Source: Corythucha ciliata (Eukaryota; Arthropoda; Insecta; Hemiptera; Tingidae). Taken from it: a stretch of 64,000 bases of DNA. A model generated the notes under the pieces. The model saw only the letters and a list, made by a program, of their open reading frames with translations, did no database searches and had not been told where the DNA came from. Position numbers and translations under genes: made by a program. The stretch covers positions 53,921,253-53,985,252 of the forward strand of contig CM075939.1 in assembly GCA_038030265.1 (NCBI GenBank). The letters run 5' to 3'. This document shows positions 63,662 through 64,000 of the stretch, one piece after another (position 1 is the first letter of the stretch; every line of letters begins with the position of its first letter).

Positions 63662-64000
63662 TCAACTCTGAGAAGTCTCTATCTGCTCCATAGAGATAAA
63701 TTCATCTCGCATTACCCCACATTGAGCTAAAGCGTGCTGAAAATTCACCTCTGTCGCCACTTTCCAAGAATGAACAGTCCCTGATTCTACGAAAACTGAA
63801 AGATAGAATAGACTCCAGCGTTAAAAGCATTCATTACGCCCAATCATCATACGCTTCTGAGTAAGACGAGCAAATAGAAGGCATTGAAAAATGCATAAGA
63901 TTGCCACACAGATGAAGGTTAATGCCGACGAAGCAGTGGCGGATTTGGCCAACTATCGTTCCAAGGATGGATTCTGGAGGAAGACATTTTTGTGGGAAAG
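63662..64000 (+). mobile_element. Second copy of the 512-bp insertion sequence, cut by window end
   Basis: The plus strand here matches the minus strand of 7598-7910: CTCGCATTACCCCACATTGA, CTTTCCAAGAATGAACAG, CCTGATTCTACGAAAACTGA, GATTTGGCCAACTATCGTTC and TTTTTGTGGGAAAG, all in order. It has an open stretch ending YRSKDGFWRKTFLWE at the window edge that may continue beyond. This copy differs by several indels, so it is independent of the other. Confidence 0.8.

Overview
This is eukaryotic, AT-rich, almost entirely repetitive DNA. It holds no host protein gene that I can recognise. The retroelements (Ty3/Gypsy elements with a CHCC-type Gag or double-zinc-knuckle Gag, a Jockey-clade LINE, tailed LINEs with AAAT or ATT repeat ends) and the cut-and-paste families (Ginger/KRBA2-like, MULE, many hAT-like ends) fit an arthropod genome. 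A hemipteran-like insect is my guess, and the species cannot be fixed from the sequence alone. Long poly-T/poly-A tracts and runs of 9-15 C or G recur throughout.

Layout. 2-3858: right half of a Gypsy element (Gypsy-1: intact gag-pol reading frame and 3' LTR). 4340-10950: a second Gypsy element (Gypsy-2, CsRn1-like) with both LTRs and a 4-bp target duplication. It is broken by frameshifts, an RT deletion, a 512-bp insertion flanked by a 29-bp direct repeat, and a LINE inside its 3' LTR. 10951-15505: satellite-like and foldback DNA. 15506-18602: a Ginger-like transposon with TGT/ACA ends, a TATC target duplication, and an intron-containing integrase-transposase gene disrupted by frameshifts. 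18720-23090: no gene. 23.1-30.1 kb: MITEs, hAT-like ends, foldbacks and a tRNA-Thr-like sequence. 31919-35068: Gypsy-3 on the minus strand, with two identical 110-bp LTRs but an internal deletion of RNase H and integrase. 35.2-37.0 kb: minisatellites. 37-40.7 kb: no gene. 41.4-46.9 kb: a minisatellite array split by a Jockey-type LINE with a 14-bp target duplication. 47.2-53.5 kb: a MULE with long inverted repeats and a frameshifted transposase, itself carrying a 2.9-kb hAT-like element with an 8-bp target duplication and a 1.5-kb minisatellite cargo. 56.7-60.0 kb: more minisatellites and a tRNA-derived SINE head. 60.0-63.1 kb: a decayed LINE invaded by a Ginger terminal fragment. 63.66-64.0 kb: a second copy of the 512-bp insertion.

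How the parts relate. The window is a stack of nested insertions whose relative ages can be read from empty-site comparisons. A degenerate ~30-bp minisatellite (core CTAAAATTGAGAAAAAGC) recurs at seven or more places in both orientations. It is older than Gypsy-2 and the Jockey LINE, which landed inside it, and it is also carried as cargo by the hAT-like element. No autonomous element looks fully intact. Gypsy-1 is uninterrupted as far as it is visible but runs off the left edge. Gypsy-3 looks youngest by LTR identity but lacks the enzymes to move by itself.
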